Below are positions 19,347 through 29,506 of a stretch of 64,000 bases of DNA, one piece after another. The position numbers and the translations under genes were made by a program. Source of the stretch: Kazachstania africana CBS 2517 (lineage: Eukaryota > Ascomycota > Saccharomycetes > Saccharomycetales > Saccharomycetaceae); NCBI RefSeq assembly GCF_000304475.1, contig NC_018942.1, positions 992,001 through 1,056,000 on the forward strand, written 5' to 3'. The notes beneath the pieces were generated by a model that saw nothing but the letters and a program-made list of their open reading frames with translations, made no database searches and was not told the origin of the DNA. The stretch's first letter is position 1, and every line of letters begins with the position of its first letter.

Positions 19347-21464
19347 ATGCTTTCTAAAGCAGCTTCTAATAAGTCAACCAAGTTATTATTCATTCTCAAT
19401 AGATTTCAATCTACTACTACAACTAAATTTTCATTCAATAATTCGAATCAAAGAACACATCCTTTAACGTTATTAAATAGGAAACTAACCGGCGAATTAA
19501 ACACCACTAACGATCTGGAAGCTGTATACAATGATTTTAACACCGAACTTTCCAAATTGAATAATATAAATTTGAGTAAATCATTCAGTTTAAATCAATT
19601 TAACTCTAAGATATTAAAATTATCAATTGTCTCGACTGATTCAAAACTAGATCCTTACGTCTTACTGGATAAATTATGTGAATATCAATTAGCAAGATCT
19701 CAACATTTTGAAATCTTAATGAATTATTATCTAGATCAAAAAAGACCACAGGATGTTCTCAACTTATGGATAAAATATCTTTCCATGATAACGGAAAATC
19801 CAAACACTTTAATGATAAATACAAGTGGTTCCATGAAAAATTTTAACTCAAAGATATATAATCCTCATGAAAATATCATTGCAATAACTATGGTTGCCTA
19901 TTTATTGTTACCAAATAATAACCCTGATCTAAATACTTTAAACCAAATTTTACAACTAGATTCAAATCAACAAATAATGGCTAACTTAACTGAGTTGCCG
20001 GTAATAAAAGTCGAAGAACTTATTTCCTCACGGTTAGAGGATGATGAGAAAGATACCGCTAGAGATAATTTCAATAACTTAGTGAGTCAATATATGAATT
20101 CTCATCCCAATTGGTTACCAGATAAAATTCAGAATACCTACAGTTTGAGAAAATTAAGATCTCTGCATAACTTGGCCAAATCTAATGATATTAAGGACAC
20201 TGGAACGGTACTGAAACTAATGGAAAGAGCGCTAGATTTAGCGAGTCCAAGGTATTCGATTGACATTTACTCTCAGTTTAAAGATTCTGTGGTCGATTTG
20301 TCAACCTTGAATGATTTTTTATTGGTTGCAGTGGCAAATTTAGGTTCAAATTCTAAGAGATACAAACTGACAAGAATTCAGGCACTCTGGAATGACTTAA
20401 TTAAGAAAAATATTACCGAAAACTCTTACACAATGTTATTTAAGGCGTTATTACATTCTAAAAATTTTAATGAATTGGAATCGGTCTGGAATAATGAATT
20501 ACCTGAAAATTTTAAGGCAAATCAGTTAATCCTAGAATCATATCTAAATTCTATCTTAAATTTTCAAAAGGTCTCTTTCAATGACATCAAGGATAAATTG
20601 CCTAATGAAATTCAAACTTTAGATCTAGTGAACAATGTCCTAAAAAGAGTTCTCTACGATCCAACTATCAGAAACAGGAAAGTCTTCGACGATTTTTATA
20701 CAAAATATTTCGAAAACAAACGCTTCACTCCAAATATTATGACTGTAGCAACTAAATTATTTGCAGATTTCAAATATACAAAGGATAGAGATTCATTCAA
20801 GTTCATGGCAAACATTCCCCAAAATTTCTCAGAAGATTTTTCTAAATTTTTGATGGTCCTAGAAAATTTTATCAAGATTTCACCAACGACGGATCCAATC
20901 CATCAATTATTTAATGAAGTTAAGTTACCTTTGAATTCTAAAAAGTATAAAATTTTCATTGATGCAGAATTCTTCAAAAACGATGGTTCGACAGAGCTTG
21001 CAGAAGTTTTGTTTGAAGAATATCTCGATCTATTACACGAAACAAAACACTCTAACTTATCAACTACCATGATGAATCAGTTTATAAGAGAAGTTCTGGA
21101 TTCAATGGTGGTTGGATATTGTCATGTTTTAAAGTTGAAAAGGCCCATGTCACAATTTCCAAAACTGGAAAAATATTATAAGTTGTATAAGGAAATAAGC
21201 TGTGATATTCCTGTCCCTGTACTGAAAACACTATTGGCCACTTTCAGGGTTGCAGCATCAAAGCAAGGTTCATTCTTGGCCGATGCTGAAGTCAAGTTTA
21301 TAGAGCGTGTTCTACTGGACATCAGTAAAGATAAAAGAAGATTCAGACCGAATCAAAAGGACCTGGACACTTTACGGGAAAAAGGTATCAAAATTCCTGA
21401 GAAGCTTGAACAGAAGCCCTTGCATGTGGATCAGCCACCGAATCCAACGGAGCAAACTGGCTGA
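19347..21464 (+). CDS. MSC6: Mitochondrial PPR-like protein Msc6
   Basis: The 705-residue product is assigned to Msc6 by position (between GDS1 and SOG2, as YOR354C) and similar length (S. cerevisiae about 692). The N-terminus is basic with hydroxylated residues and no acids for about 48 residues (MLSKAASNKSTKLLFILNRF), typical of a mitochondrial presequence. The body is a series of helical pairs such as SYTMLFKALLHSKNFNELES, which resemble pentatricopeptide repeats. In S. cerevisiae it has been linked to meiotic sister-chromatid phenotypes and to mitochondrial gene expression; its precise role is not settled. The start is the first ATG. Confidence comes mainly from synteny and general features. 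Confidence 0.85.
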   Translation: MLSKAASNKSTKLLFILNRFQSTTTTKFSFNNSNQRTHPLTLLNRKLTGELNTTNDLEAVYNDFNTELSKLNNINLSKSFSLNQFNSKILKLSIVSTDSKLDPYVLLDKLCEYQLARSQHFEILMNYYLDQKRPQDVLNLWIKYLSMITENPNTLMINTSGSMKNFNSKIYNPHENIIAITMVAYLLLPNNNPDLNTLNQILQLDSNQQIMANLTELPVIKVEELISSRLEDDEKDTARDNFNNLVSQYMNSHPNWLPDKIQNTYSLRKLRSLHNLAKSNDIKDTGTVLKLMERALDLASPRYSIDIYSQFKDSVVDLSTLNDFLLVAVANLGSNSKRYKLTRIQALWNDLIKKNITENSYTMLFKALLHSKNFNELESVWNNELPENFKANQLILESYLNSILNFQKVSFNDIKDKLPNEIQTLDLVNNVLKRVLYDPTIRNRKVFDDFYTKYFENKRFTPNIMTVATKLFADFKYTKDRDSFKFMANIPQNFSEDFSKFLMVLENFIKISPTTDPIHQLFNEVKLPLNSKKYKIFIDAEFFKNDGSTELAEVLFEEYLDLLHETKHSNLSTTMMNQFIREVLDSMVVGYCHVLKLKRPMSQFPKLEKYYKLYKEISCDIPVPVLKTLLATFRVAASKQGSFLADAEVKFIERVLLDISKDKRRFRPNQKDLDTLREKGIKIPEKLEQKPLHVDQPPNPTEQTG

Positions 21465-21806
21465 AACATGACCCATTCTCTTGTATATATTATACATTCC
21501 ATTTATCGCACCATTTAATATGGAACCCTATGTAAATATTCGTATACAGTGACTATACGATTTTTTTTTTTTACTATTTTCCCGATTTAACTAAGGCGAA
21601 CGCCATTTCTATCAAATGTTTCTAATAATGCAACGACATTGATAGCCTCCTCATCTAGGTTTGTAAAAGCTAAACATTCTTCTTCAGTCACTAGTTGAGC
21701 CTTCACTTCAGCTATATTGAGTTTTCTTTGTCGGGAATAAGCACTGTTTTATACAACAACCTATCTCTGGTCTAGCAGAAGAAGAATTTGATATCAAAAG
21801 AAGAAA
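21465..21806. other. MSC6-SOG2 intergenic region
   Basis: This spacer between two plus-strand genes holds the MSC6 3' end, a 12-T tract near 21562-21573 and the SOG2 promoter. I see no gene. Confidence 0.5.
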
Positions 21807-24482
21807 ATGACGTCTTCTAATGTTGATCCCTCGACAGCTCCATCCTTTAATGACAGAAATGCCATTGCAAATAGAACACATGAAAGAAAACATAGTACTG
21901 AGAGTGCTATCTTGGAAGAAGTGATCAAAAATGAACTTTCAAGACAGGATTCAAATGATAAGACCACCGTTAAAATAGTTGGTTTAGATCTCAAAATTTT
22001 AACCGAAGAGTCAATATTACTGTTTGAAGAGGCTACTAGGCTTTCGCTCAGGAAGAATAAACTTAGTGGTTTGCCCACTAATTTCAGCATGTTGCAAAAT
22101 CTTAGATATCTGGACCTAAACTCGAATCGTTTCTGCGAAATTCCCCCAATTTTATTCGAATGTTTACAATTAGAAATACTGGACTTATCTTCAAACAATA
22201 TACGAGAAATTCCTAAGGACATTCCGTCACTTTGGAGCAAGAATTTGAAAATCTTGTCATTAAAGAATAACAGGGTTTCATCTATCTATGATCTGAGGAA
22301 TATATTGAAATTAGACAATTTAAACGTTTTAGAGATAGAAGGAAATTATATTCCGAAGGAAGAGTTGGAGCTGATTGAAACATATTCACCTAATTTAACA
22401 GGATTGGCAAGTGATGAATATTGGACTATTGCCCTGAGAAGATATTTTGAAGACCATCCAGAAGGTTCAAACACAAATAAAATATCAAAAGCATCGAAGA
22501 GAATGGGATTTATTAATACGGCAAATGATGACTCCAGATCTAGCAGTAACAGCACAAGTGCTTCGGAAGGCGAGCCTGTAAGTTCTGTCACGCCCCTGAA
22601 AACTGAAGGTAGTCATAACCACAATGCATCTAATGATTTGTATAACCATTCCAAGTACAACGATTATTTCAAAAGGCTATCTATCCTACCAGAAGAGGTG
22701 GTCCCTGATGAAAAACATAGAATTTCCCATACAGAGCTAGTGGTTGCGTGCAGAAAATTATTATTTAGTTTCACTGAATGTCAAGAAGCTATAAGAAAAA
22801 TTGCATCTTTCTGTAAGGACAAATCAGTCGCTGTAAATATTGTCTCATTACTTTATTCTGTTAGATCTCATATCGATAATCTGGTGGAAATTCTTCAGCA
22901 AGCTGAAAATGAAGAGAATTTCCATGATCAGCCATTAATTAAATTATGCATTACGATAATCGGATCTTTTAAACAAATTATTTCTTTTCTCAGAAAAAAC
23001 TTCAAAACCTTTTTCGAAGAAGACGATTTATGTTTCCTTAGAATGTTTTACATGACCTTATTATGTTCTTACAATGAAATTTATAACGCATGGAGTTATA
23101 TAAGCTCAGAACTTCCTCCAAAAAGCAATAATAGTGGTAAGATAATACGGACACAAACAAGAAAAAGAAGCGAATCATTTGTTGTTGGTAACGAACACTC
23201 ACATGAAGTAAATAATGTTATTTCTGAGGTCCCCCATACAAATAGTAGCTCAATTATGCATAAAATAAGAACAAAGAGTGTTACTCTTCAAAACAGTCAC
23301 CTGCTACAGACGGCATCTAGTGTCAGTTCCAACAATGAAAAGAGTGCAAATATGCGAAGCTTGGGTTCTTCAGTGTTGCCCGGCACTATTACCTCATCAA
23401 CTGCGAATAAAGCTTCAAATTTAGCTGGAGCAGATGATGTGAATGGAGATATAAGCAATATATCTAATCACTCGTCGTCATCATCAGTGATCATATCACA
23501 AATGATACTTCCTACGGAACGCCAAGGGGAAACTGGTAAGCAAAAATCTGAAGTTATTATAGAACGAACGAACGCGTCACCCAGTTCCGTCTCGGCCAAT
23601 TCATCGAATAATTCATCAAGATCCATTTCTGTAAATGCTACAAATGCAAATAACAACCCGGTTTCAAGCCTCAATAATAATACTGGGGCGTCGCCATCTG
23701 CATCTTCTCCAGCTTCTTCTTCAAAGGTGTCTACAAATGTGACTACAGTAAATACATCTGCTAATGCGAGTGTGCCAATCGCTGCAAGTGTAAATAGCTC
23801 TAGCTCGGTGGTGACTTCAGAACAGGACAGCAAATCGACAATTTCGAGTGAAGCACAACAAAACATTGATTTACAGTTGCACCAAATGTTGAGTAATGTT
23901 GTCAAAATGGTGAGCGTTGTCTATAACCAGTTAACGAGTGCAATATCAAAGACTGCATTGGCAAGTACCATTGGGAAGCAGGTTTTAACTGACTCGTTGG
24001 CGTCGAAAATTCGTGATTTGACAGACACATGTTGTCAAGCAATGGATTTGTCGAAAATTCTGGATGAAAGATTACAGTTGCTATTAAATAATGATCCTTT
24101 AATAGTAGAAAAATACCTAAGTACAGTGGAGAAATTAAAAACCTGGGAAAAGATAAATGCATTTCTAAAATCGATCATCTCTATTTTGGGCAATACTAAA
24201 GTGATAATGGCAGATTTACCGAATTTAAACGAAATACGACCAAATTTAGCCTCATTGGCTAAAATAACTAAGGACGTGACTGTTATTTTAGATTCGAGTT
24301 CATACAAAAGTGTTTCTGTTACAGCATCACAAATTCAGAAACAGCAACACTTACAGCAAATGCAGTTGCAACAGCAGCAACAGGTGCATACACATCAACA
24401 GCAAATTAACAGTCACACACATGTACCTCTATTAACACCGCAACCTCTATCTGGTAATATCAACCCATTTGAGCAATTATAG
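21807..24482 (+). CDS. SOG2: Leucine-rich-repeat RAM pathway protein Sog2
   Basis: The 891-residue product is Sog2, a component of the RAM network (Cbk1, Mob2, Tao3, Hym1, Kic1) that controls polarised growth, cell separation and Ace2. Leucine-rich repeats fill about residues 60-190, e.g. LSLRKNKLSGLPTNFSMLQN, LRYLDLNSNRFCEIPPILFE and LEILDLSSNNIREIPKDIPS. A helical domain follows (about 290-430) that includes LPEEVVPDEKHRISHTELVV. Then come a long Ser/Asn-rich stretch and a helical segment near 690-830. The C-terminus is rich in Gln and His. S. cerevisiae Sog2 is about 791 residues; the extra length is in the low-complexity part. It ends 70 bp from TFB6 on the opposite strand. Confidence 0.93.
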   Translation: MTSSNVDPSTAPSFNDRNAIANRTHERKHSTESAILEEVIKNELSRQDSNDKTTVKIVGLDLKILTEESILLFEEATRLSLRKNKLSGLPTNFSMLQNLRYLDLNSNRFCEIPPILFECLQLEILDLSSNNIREIPKDIPSLWSKNLKILSLKNNRVSSIYDLRNILKLDNLNVLEIEGNYIPKEELELIETYSPNLTGLASDEYWTIALRRYFEDHPEGSNTNKISKASKRMGFINTANDDSRSSSNSTSASEGEPVSSVTPLKTEGSHNHNASNDLYNHSKYNDYFKRLSILPEEVVPDEKHRISHTELVVACRKLLFSFTECQEAIRKIASFCKDKSVAVNIVSLLYSVRSHIDNLVEILQQAENEENFHDQPLIKLCITIIGSFKQIISFLRKNFKTFFEEDDLCFLRMFYMTLLCSYNEIYNAWSYISSELPPKSNNSGKIIRTQTRKRSESFVVGNEHSHEVNNVISEVPHTNSSSIMHKIRTKSVTLQNSHLLQTASSVSSNNEKSANMRSLGSSVLPGTITSSTANKASNLAGADDVNGDISNISNHSSSSSVIISQMILPTERQGETGKQKSEVIIERTNASPSSVSANSSNNSSRSISVNATNANNNPVSSLNNNTGASPSASSPASSSKVSTNVTTVNTSANASVPIAASVNSSSSVVTSEQDSKSTISSEAQQNIDLQLHQMLSNVVKMVSVVYNQLTSAISKTALASTIGKQVLTDSLASKIRDLTDTCCQAMDLSKILDERLQLLLNNDPLIVEKYLSTVEKLKTWEKINAFLKSIISILGNTKVIMADLPNLNEIRPNLASLAKITKDVTVILDSSSYKSVSVTASQIQKQQHLQQMQLQQQQQVHTHQQQINSHTHVPLLTPQPLSGNINPFEQL

Positions 24483-24552
24483 ATTTTTTTTGATGTTCTT
24501 AGGGTATAAATTACAGTTAGTTAGTTATATAAATGACTATATATTGATAATA

Positions 24553-25494
24553 TTAACAAGGGCACAGGTCTAAACTTTCTTCATAGATTTTACTTAGTTC
24601 AAAATGGTACCCATGAATGTTGCAATGTTCAAAAAACAAAGGAAGTTTCATTCTAGATCGTTCAGCGATACCAATAAATCTAATCACATCAGTTTGATTT
24701 AATTTTATGTTGTTTGCATTAAGTCCCACAATTAGTAGCTTAAAGATCCTGTCTAGTATGAAAAATAATTTGAATAGTTTCGAGATTGTTTCCCTGTCAC
24801 TGGGAGCAATTTCAAATTTTTCCACGTAATCCATCAAGTCATCAGCAATTCTCATGATGTAATATGTTTGGCCAAAATCAGAAGATTTTACAGTTTGCTG
24901 GTCCTTCTGCAGTACTTCTTGTTCCCAGGAGCTAATTTTACTGTTTAGTTCTTCCTTTGAAAATTGAAGTAAGTGTTCGGTACTAACTAGACCGTCAATT
25001 GAGTACCAAATAAAGTCTAGTAATGCTTTAACATCTTTAAGTAACTCAGAAAGTGTTACATACCCTAGCTTGTCATTCAACCCTCTAGATTGCACAAATT
25101 TCCTTTGTATCGCCAATAATTGTTGATCCACATATGAAATAAATTTTGACTGTTGAGACATCGATAATTGTCTTAATCTTGTACTTCTATCCAAATCAGG
25201 AAGTGTGTGAGCTAATGACGATAGATTTGTATTTGATGAAAATGGAGACCTTATATTTACTTGTGGAGCAAAATCTTCAAAATTATCGAATTGGATTTCA
25301 TTAGTTGTGTCATCCAAAGAACGTTTGCTTGCGATATTAATGCCACTAGGGATAGGTGTAGCTGGAATACTGTCTTCTAAACCTGGATTCAAATCCAAGT
25401 CTGCGATATCCTGTTGATCTAGCTCCTTTAGGTCATTTAAATTCAAATGTTCGTCAGGTTGAGCATGTAGGGGAGTCTCTGGCTCTGATTGCAT
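24553..25494 (-). CDS. TFB6: TFIIH-associated protein Tfb6
   Basis: The 313-residue product corresponds to YOR352W (Tfb6) by position between SOG2 and MEK1 and by size (S. cerevisiae about 343). In S. cerevisiae Tfb6 helps release the Ssl2 helicase from TFIIH after promoter opening. The N-terminal 110 residues are acidic and likely disordered. The remainder is mostly helical, with segments such as RLRQLSMSQQSKFISYVDQQ and LGYVTLSELLKDVKALLDFI, and ends with Cys-Pro-Cys. There is no enzymatic motif. The start is the first ATG; the gene is divergent from MEK1. Confidence 0.87.
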   Translation of the reverse strand: MQSEPETPLHAQPDEHLNLNDLKELDQQDIADLDLNPGLEDSIPATPIPSGINIASKRSLDDTTNEIQFDNFEDFAPQVNIRSPFSSNTNLSSLAHTLPDLDRSTRLRQLSMSQQSKFISYVDQQLLAIQRKFVQSRGLNDKLGYVTLSELLKDVKALLDFIWYSIDGLVSTEHLLQFSKEELNSKISSWEQEVLQKDQQTVKSSDFGQTYYIMRIADDLMDYVEKFEIAPSDRETISKLFKLFFILDRIFKLLIVGLNANNIKLNQTDVIRFIGIAERSRMKLPLFFEHCNIHGYHFELSKIYEESLDLCPC

Positions 25495-26034
25495 TATAAT
25501 TTCTTCGTAATTGTGTTATTATTTTTTGAGTTCCTAGTTGATTATCACTAAGTTTAGTACACTAAATCTATCAGTGATAGATAAACTTGATGATTTACGG
25601 CGTTACTATAATTTACCTTCATATGGCATCTGTGTTATATTTTAATCCGTGGGGGAAAAGCTCTCGCATTGAATACTATCCAGCTATATTGATCGTCGCG
25701 CACAGAGAGCATAACCCTAATGTGTATAAACCCATCCATTACATACACTAAACTTAGGGTTCCCACTTTCTACCATGAGAGATCAAGAGATCTGACTGTA
25801 TGGTATTTAATAGTGCGTACAAGTTGAATCCCAGTCGAAGAAATGGTATGGAAAGACGTTAAGTTATCATTTAGCCCTGCTGCTCTCTTTGTTAGTCGTG
25901 TGATGTGAGAAGGAACTTCCTGGCCTCTCGGCGGCTAAATGTTTACCGTCGAATATAAAAAGGAGCTTATAACTTGGATTGCATTTTATTACTCTTTACT
26001 CTAGCATTTAGTTCAATACTTGGGGTTCGCTGAC
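25495..26034. other. TFB6-MEK1 divergent promoter region
   Basis: This 540-bp spacer separates a general transcription gene from a meiotic gene. It contains an exact URS1 element at 25928-25937 on the MEK1 side. I see no further gene. Confidence 0.6.
25928..25937 (+). promoter_or_regulatory. URS1 (Ume6 site) upstream of MEK1
   Basis: TCGGCGGCTA is the exact reverse complement of the URS1 consensus TAGCCGCCGA. In S. cerevisiae Ume6 binds this element to repress meiotic genes in growing cells and, with Ime1, to activate them early in meiosis. It lies about 100 bp before the MEK1 start, which fits the known control of meiotic genes. Confidence 0.88.
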
Positions 26035-27402
26035 ATGAGTGGCGCTGTATTGGGTTATCTAGAAGTTGTATCAGCAGAAGATTCAGGTCCTGTTGACAAC
26101 AGAGTCTCAATTAACAGACACGAAATTCTGAGAATAGGTCGCAACAAGAAAGAATGTCATTTGCTTCTTAATGACCCTTCCATATCTTCCGTTCACTGTA
26201 TTTTATGGGCAATATTATTTGATGACGACAGTGTGCCAATGTGTTATATCAAAGACCTTTCTCTAAATGGTACTACGATAAACGGTAAATCATTGAATAA
26301 GAATACGACATATCTTTTGGAAGATGGTGATGAAATCAATCTGTGGTTGACTAAGGCAAAAAGGGACAAAAGTACAGTCTATCCCTTATTTAGATTCAAA
26401 GCAATTGGATCTGATAAACAGAAATTACATCTAATGACTCAATTACAACTTGAAAAGGATATCGATTGTTGGAATATCTCCCCTAAAGTAATTGGCAATG
26501 GGACTTTTGGCCATGTAATGGTTTGTTTCAATATGGCTGACACTCAGAATACTAGACTACATCAAATCAACAAAAAATTGAAAAATTATGCTGTGAAAAT
26601 CATTAAATTAAAGCCCAATAAGCTTGATAAAGAGGCTAAAATTTTAATACAATTAAATCACCCAAATATTATCAAGGTATATCATACATACGTTGATCCA
26701 CTGAACAACCTGTATATATTTCAGGATCTGGTCCCAGGTGGTGATCTGTTCTCGTATCTTGCTAAGGGTGATCGGTTGACTTCGATTTCAGAAAGCGAAT
26801 CTCTTCTTATTGTATATCAAATATTGAAAGCCTTAGAATACTTACATAGGAGAGGAATTGTTCACCGAGATCTAAAATTAGATAATATTTTATTAGAATC
26901 ACCTGAACCGTGTACAAGAATAATTTTGGCTGATTTTGGTATTGCCAAGCATTTAACCTCAAATGTAACAAGGATGCATACTGTTGTGGGAACTCCAGAA
27001 TATTGTGCTCCAGAAGTTGGCTTTAAGGCAAATCGAAAAATTTATAAAAGCTTTTCAAGAGCTGCTACAATTGATCAACAAAAAACGGGTTATGATCATA
27101 AGTGTGATATTTGGTCATTGGGTGTCATTACTCATATTATGCTCACTGGCATTTCACCATTTTACGGTGATGGAACGGAAAAATCAATTATCCAAAACGC
27201 AAAATCAGGAACCCTTGATTTTGAAGTTAAGCATTGGCAACAAATCAGTAGAGCTGCGAAAACATTTGTCAAAAGCGTACTGCAGGTAGATGTCACCAAA
27301 AGATTAGATATTGATGAAAGTCTCAAGCATTCTTGGATATCCAATCATAGAGTACAACTAGAAGAAATTTACAGAAAGAAAATTCTGAGAGTTACACCTT
27401 AG
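26035..27402 (+). CDS. MEK1: Meiosis-specific FHA-domain kinase Mek1
   Basis: The 455-residue product has the two-domain layout of Mek1, a Rad53/Chk2-like kinase. Mek1 acts with Red1 and Hop1 on meiotic chromosome axes to favour recombination between homologues. The FHA domain (about 25-100) has IGRNKKECHLLLNDPSISSVHC and the SLNGTTING loop. The kinase domain (about 145-450) has the glycine loop IGNGTFG, the lysine in YAVKII, the catalytic HRDLKLDN near 277, DFG near 299 and GTPEYCAPE near 318. All catalytic residues are intact. S. cerevisiae Mek1 has about 497 residues. The ATG at 26035 is used because the longer frame begins at a TTG. An exact URS1 lies upstream. Confidence 0.95.
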   Translation: MSGAVLGYLEVVSAEDSGPVDNRVSINRHEILRIGRNKKECHLLLNDPSISSVHCILWAILFDDDSVPMCYIKDLSLNGTTINGKSLNKNTTYLLEDGDEINLWLTKAKRDKSTVYPLFRFKAIGSDKQKLHLMTQLQLEKDIDCWNISPKVIGNGTFGHVMVCFNMADTQNTRLHQINKKLKNYAVKIIKLKPNKLDKEAKILIQLNHPNIIKVYHTYVDPLNNLYIFQDLVPGGDLFSYLAKGDRLTSISESESLLIVYQILKALEYLHRRGIVHRDLKLDNILLESPEPCTRIILADFGIAKHLTSNVTRMHTVVGTPEYCAPEVGFKANRKIYKSFSRAATIDQQKTGYDHKCDIWSLGVITHIMLTGISPFYGDGTEKSIIQNAKSGTLDFEVKHWQQISRAAKTFVKSVLQVDVTKRLDIDESLKHSWISNHRVQLEEIYRKKILRVTP

Positions 27403-27607
27403 TTATATCTAATCGAATTATTGCTCTAAATTGGAGGAAGAACAAACTGTTACAGCCTCTGCATAATATAAGAGTATATGTTGTAGTACATAGTCATCTG
27501 TCTTATTTTCTTCCACGCCAAGGGCGGCCATCGGACAAAAGTAAGAAAATATATGATGTCGAGAACAACCTTGATTAAAGCAAAATCTGACGAGAACATA
27601 ATATGAT

Positions 27608-29473
27608 ATGATAAGATATTGCATACGATTTATCCATACCACGAAAGGATGTAAGAATTCAATTGATTTGGTTTATGAAAATTTTGTAAAAGGTAAACCG
27701 TCGAAAACAGTGTCAAAAAAACTGATAGTACCAATTGAAGGAAAATCAAGTTCCTACACTATAATAGATAGATGGTTGCTTGATAGTATTGACCCTCAGG
27801 TTTCAAACAGCAGTCATGGCACCAGATGTGAGCTAAGGTTAGCAACTGTCTTAAAAACGTTACAAAGGTTGAGATCGGCAAATAAAAACGATCTATATTT
27901 TCAGCTGTTGAACAAAATACATTCTACCAATATCAACTGGATACCAAAATTAAGAAATGCCCAGTTATCGGTACCTGATGAACTTTATTATGAAGTTTCT
28001 ACAATGCTTTATAAGCTATCGATAACACAAAATTATGAGGACAATCTTCTGTTAAGTAAATTTATACTTTGCTTCTTGAAAGATTTTAATCCAACTGATA
28101 AAGGAAATTTACAAACAAGAGTCAGATTTTTCAAAAATTGTTTAACGCCAATCACTAAATCAGGATCAATGGCGTTAGTTGAATCGGGATTAAAACTGCT
28201 TCCGACGGGTGATAAGGTGTTAACCAATACTCTGACTTATCTCGTACTAATGTCATTTTATAATGAAACCAATCAATTGCTTAGATTAGTTGACCATATA
28301 AAGCACAAGGAAATTATGGTTCACGGTGTAGTAGATATTAGTATATTTGAATCCCTCCTAGCAAAGGTTTTGAGGAACCTATTAAATAATGGCCTTGAGG
28401 AAGACGCTCAGTATTTGTTGGAGAAATGCGTAATAGATTGGAATTTACGATTTAATGATCACAATATATCCTCATTTGACGAATTATGCAGAAAATTTGC
28501 ATACTTTCGATTACTAGATAAATTGTCATTATTGACAAATTCAGTTCAACCTCTGGAAATTTTGCCATTAAAATCGAACTTATTTGATAATTCAGCTTTC
28601 GAGAAATTTTTGTCACATTGGCAAGGTAATCAGAATAAAACAAATGCAGAAAAATGTGAAGGAATAGATTTTGCTATTACGAAGCTTCCAAGAACTGGAA
28701 GCTCACTTGAAGTATGGTCTACTCGGTTAGAAGAGATATTAAAGTACCAAGAAGAAACACTAAGCGAAGAAAGCACGAAAAAAATGACGATTAATTTGAT
28801 TCTCACTCGTTTAGCAGGCGAGAAGTCTTTCGGTTTTCTTCTGCAAATTCTGTCTAAGCTGTATTTTGAGTTAAATTTTGATATACCTTTAAGTCAATGT
28901 GTTCTTACCGGTATGAAAAAAAATTCGGGTTATCATACTCTATTCAAATCTATCAGCAGTTCTTCCTCAGCATTTATGACAGGTCTTAAACTCTTTTGTT
29001 TTTTGCAAGATTTTAATTATGAATTTACCACGGATGATTTCAAATATCTCACTTCCAAGGCCAATACCTTAAAAACTTTTGATAATCAGTTTTCTCTAAC
29101 TACATTTTATTCGATTCAGTTCCTAAAACTGTTTGGTCATAATTTTTATAATAAAGAGGAAGAAAAATGGAGTATGAGAGCAAATGACTTTGGTATATTC
29201 TTTGAAGATAGTGCAATCATGAAGAACGTTAAGAAGTTTTACGAAGCGTCCCAGGGATCCATAATTACAGATGATACTTTACGAACAATTTTTGGAGAAA
29301 GCTACAATGACCCGACTTCAATCAATGGTGTCAAAGAACAATTATTACCGATTCTAAGAAAAAATGATTCGATATTGAATTCTTATGATGATGCTTCAAA
29401 CGATTACGTTTTGTCGATTGATCTGAAATATTCAGAAGATTTAATGGCTTTACTGGATGCTATTGAAGAATAA
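27608..29473 (+). CDS. MNE1: Mitochondrial protein Mne1
   Basis: The 621-residue product is assigned to YOR350C (Mne1) by its place between MEK1 and CIN1 and its size (S. cerevisiae about 663). Mne1 is a mitochondrial matrix protein needed for splicing of a COX1 group I intron in S. cerevisiae. The N-terminus (MIRYCIRFIHTTKGCKNS) is basic and fits an import sequence. The rest is rich in Leu, Asn and Lys and mostly helical, without a motif I can name. Whether the intron target exists in this species cannot be seen here. The start is the first ATG. It converges with CIN1, with only 33 bp between stop codons. Confidence 0.82.
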   Translation: MIRYCIRFIHTTKGCKNSIDLVYENFVKGKPSKTVSKKLIVPIEGKSSSYTIIDRWLLDSIDPQVSNSSHGTRCELRLATVLKTLQRLRSANKNDLYFQLLNKIHSTNINWIPKLRNAQLSVPDELYYEVSTMLYKLSITQNYEDNLLLSKFILCFLKDFNPTDKGNLQTRVRFFKNCLTPITKSGSMALVESGLKLLPTGDKVLTNTLTYLVLMSFYNETNQLLRLVDHIKHKEIMVHGVVDISIFESLLAKVLRNLLNNGLEEDAQYLLEKCVIDWNLRFNDHNISSFDELCRKFAYFRLLDKLSLLTNSVQPLEILPLKSNLFDNSAFEKFLSHWQGNQNKTNAEKCEGIDFAITKLPRTGSSLEVWSTRLEEILKYQEETLSEESTKKMTINLILTRLAGEKSFGFLLQILSKLYFELNFDIPLSQCVLTGMKKNSGYHTLFKSISSSSSAFMTGLKLFCFLQDFNYEFTTDDFKYLTSKANTLKTFDNQFSLTTFYSIQFLKLFGHNFYNKEEEKWSMRANDFGIFFEDSAIMKNVKKFYEASQGSIITDDTLRTIFGESYNDPTSINGVKEQLLPILRKNDSILNSYDDASNDYVLSIDLKYSEDLMALLDAIEE

Positions 29474-29506
29474 TTGGTGTTACATTTTGAGTTTTGTATA
29501 ATATTA